From an uncultured Clostridium sp. (lineage in GTDB: Bacteria > Bacillota > Clostridia > TANB77 > CAG-508): a DNA stretch of 37,943 bases. The notes beneath the pieces were generated by a model that saw nothing but the letters and a program-made list of their open reading frames with translations, had not been told where the DNA came from and did not search any database. Numbering within the stretch: the stretch's first letter is position 1; each line of letters opens with the position of its first letter. Below, piece after piece: positions 36,660 through 37,943 of the stretch. The position numbers and the translations under genes were made by a program. The stretch lies in assembly GCA_948471035.1 (NCBI GenBank), contig CAOKRC010000015.1:1-37943 (forward strand). Direction: 5' to 3'.

Positions 36660-37943
36660 TTATCTTGCATTTTTGTCCCTTTTCTTTGTTTTAGTAATAT
36701 CTTCTTGTCCATTTTTCATTTGTATTTCAATTTTTATTATTTCTTTAACCTTTGGTGTATCTTCTAAAATATAGTTTGCTATTTTTAGATTTTTTCTGTA
36801 CTTATTTAGTATTGTAGTGCATTCATTTCGCTTTTCTTTGTATTCTTGTATTAATTTATCATCTGTACAATTTCTTAGCTTATTTCTGTATTTCTGCCTT
36901 AAATTAGTAACATTATCAATATCCTTTTCAGTTCGTGAAATATAATCTTTTACATCTTCTGTTGTTTTTAGTTTTTCGCTTACAATAAGTCTAATTTCAG
37001 CAGAATATCGTTCCATTTTTCTTACTTCTTGTTTCATTTCTGGAGATAGTGGCTGATAATTTTCTCGTTTTGGTAGTAATCCTAATAAATGAAATATCAG
37101 TAGAAATAGCACATCAATTTCTTTAATTTTACTAATGTCTTTGAATTTACCTTTATATTTATAAACTTTATATTTTTGTTTTCTCTTTTTAGGGTGTATA
37201 AATTCCATATATCTATTTTGATAATAATATGGATTGTGTTCAATTTTGTTCGCAATATTCTTTGGCAAATACTGTTCTCCTAAATGATACATTCTGACTG
37301 CTTTTTTATCATTTATTGAACGAATTGTTGGATATTTTCTGTTATAGTCATCATTTATAATATAACCTTTTTTAAGCATAATCTTTTTGAATTGTCCATA
37401 ATTTATACACATTTGCATTGCTTCATCAATAGCTTGTCTTATTACATTATACTTTGTTGGCTCTCCTCGTTTTTCTGCAAAGTATATACTTCTTGGTGTT
37501 TTTCCTGTTGGTTTTTCAATAACTGTTAGTCCATATTCTCTACATAGTTCATCTGATAACTCTCTGAAATGATAATATGCTCGTTTGTTACAGTCGAACT
37601 TCTTGCCTGTAAACATATTAACTGAATTTACTACAAAATGGTTATGATATGTGTCTGTATTAAAATGTGTTGCAACTACTACTTGATATTCACTCCACAT
37701 CTTTTCTGCAAGTTTTACTCCAATTTTATGTGCTAATTCTGGCGAAACTTCTCCTGTTTTAAAACTTTGGTATGCGTGATATGCAATATTTCCTGTAGTC
37801 TTATCAAATCTATTTTGTACTTCCCACATTTCTTCATAAGCTGTTTCTGCTTTACAATTTACTCCTGTTACATACATAGTTTTTTCATTTTTATCAATAG
37901 TTTTCTCATCATTTTCTGCATATTTTAATACTTGTTTTAAATC
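36660..37943 (-). CDS. Relaxase/mobilization nuclease, 5' end beyond window
   Basis: At least 427 residues; the frame is open to the right edge (DLKQVLKYAENDEKTIDKNE precedes MYVTGVNC). AYHAYQSFKTGEVSPELAHK, then VVATHFNTDTYHNHFVVNSV, the H-x-H metal motif of MobA/VirD2-type (MOBP) relaxases, then a coiled C-terminus. It would nick an origin of transfer and pilot DNA into a recipient. The upstream start and the oriT are outside the window. No CGG in frame. Marks a second mobile element at the right edge. Confidence 0.92.
   Translation of the reverse strand, partial: DLKQVLKYAENDEKTIDKNEKTMYVTGVNCKAETAYEEMWEVQNRFDKTTGNIAYHAYQSFKTGEVSPELAHKIGVKLAEKMWSEYQVVVATHFNTDTYHNHFVVNSVNMFTGKKFDCNKRAYYHFRELSDELCREYGLTVIEKPTGKTPRSIYFAEKRGEPTKYNVIRQAIDEAMQMCINYGQFKKIMLKKGYIINDDYNRKYPTIRSINDKKAVRMYHLGEQYLPKNIANKIEHNPYYYQNRYMEFIHPKKRKQKYKVYKYKGKFKDISKIKEIDVLFLLIFHLLGLLPKRENYQPLSPEMKQEVRKMERYSAEIRLIVSEKLKTTEDVKDYISRTEKDIDNVTNLRQKYRNKLRNCTDDKLIQEYKEKRNECTTILNKYRKNLKIANYILEDTPKVKEIIKIEIQMKNGQEDITKTKKRDKNAR

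Overview
The window is a very AT-rich (estimated well under 30% GC) stretch from a low-GC Gram-positive bacterium, most likely an uncultured gut-type Clostridia lineage. The basis is the gene set: secG-rnr, prmC-whiA-hemW, ylbF, YugP-like protease, MutS2, AddA, a sortase with an LPXTG protein, and dockerin and cadherin-like surface proteins. Ribosome binding sites are strong AGGAGG-type. The taxonomic placement is inference.

The main observation concerns decoding. Ten genes are broken in a conventional reading, at 16 positions. At every one of them the zero-frame codon is CGG, and the conserved protein resumes exactly one base later, with the GGN of CGGN supplying the glycine expected at that position. 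Affected genes are the serine recombinase, a glycosyltransferase, hemW (2 sites), prmC, a small membrane protein gene, addA (2), the sortase (2), mutS2 (4) and two surface protein genes. Restored lengths are those expected of intact proteins: MutS2 788 aa, AddA 1199 aa, PrmC 281 aa, HemW 398 aa. About twenty other CGG triplets lie in coding sequence but straddle codon boundaries, and none causes a shift. CGG is not used as an ordinary arginine codon anywhere I could find, except codon 5 of one small ORF at 7898. The simplest reading is that this organism decodes CGGN as a four-base glycine codon (obligate +1 decoding at CGG), with CGG lost as an arginine codon.

Layout. 1-2730: the end of a mobile element (large serine recombinase running off the left edge, promoter and structured leader), a small unknown gene, tRNA-Leu(CAA) and a truncated tRNA-Leu remnant. 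2730-9367: a coiled-coil hypothetical, rnr, secG, a small membrane ORF, a YugP-like protease and ylbF. 9448-16127: glycosyltransferase, HD protein, dapB, the prmC-whiA-hemW operon and a membrane-anchored unknown. 16236-22052: a HEPN/MNT pair, addA, and a tandemly duplicated RelE/ParE-type toxin-antitoxin module. 22134-30313: an unknown helical protein, sortase and its likely LPXTG substrate, mutS2 and two exported surface proteins. 30455-36655: a strongly promoted 84-aa unknown, a DUF4365-like and a DUF1016 nuclease-like pair, an HD hydrolase, cupin, S66 peptidase and NUDIX hydrolase. 36660-37943: a relaxase running off the right edge, marking a second mobile element.

Several intergenic repeat families are scattered through the window, including a palindrome that has inserted in frame into hemW. 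Only one complete tRNA gene is present, so the tRNA that would read CGGN cannot be examined here.
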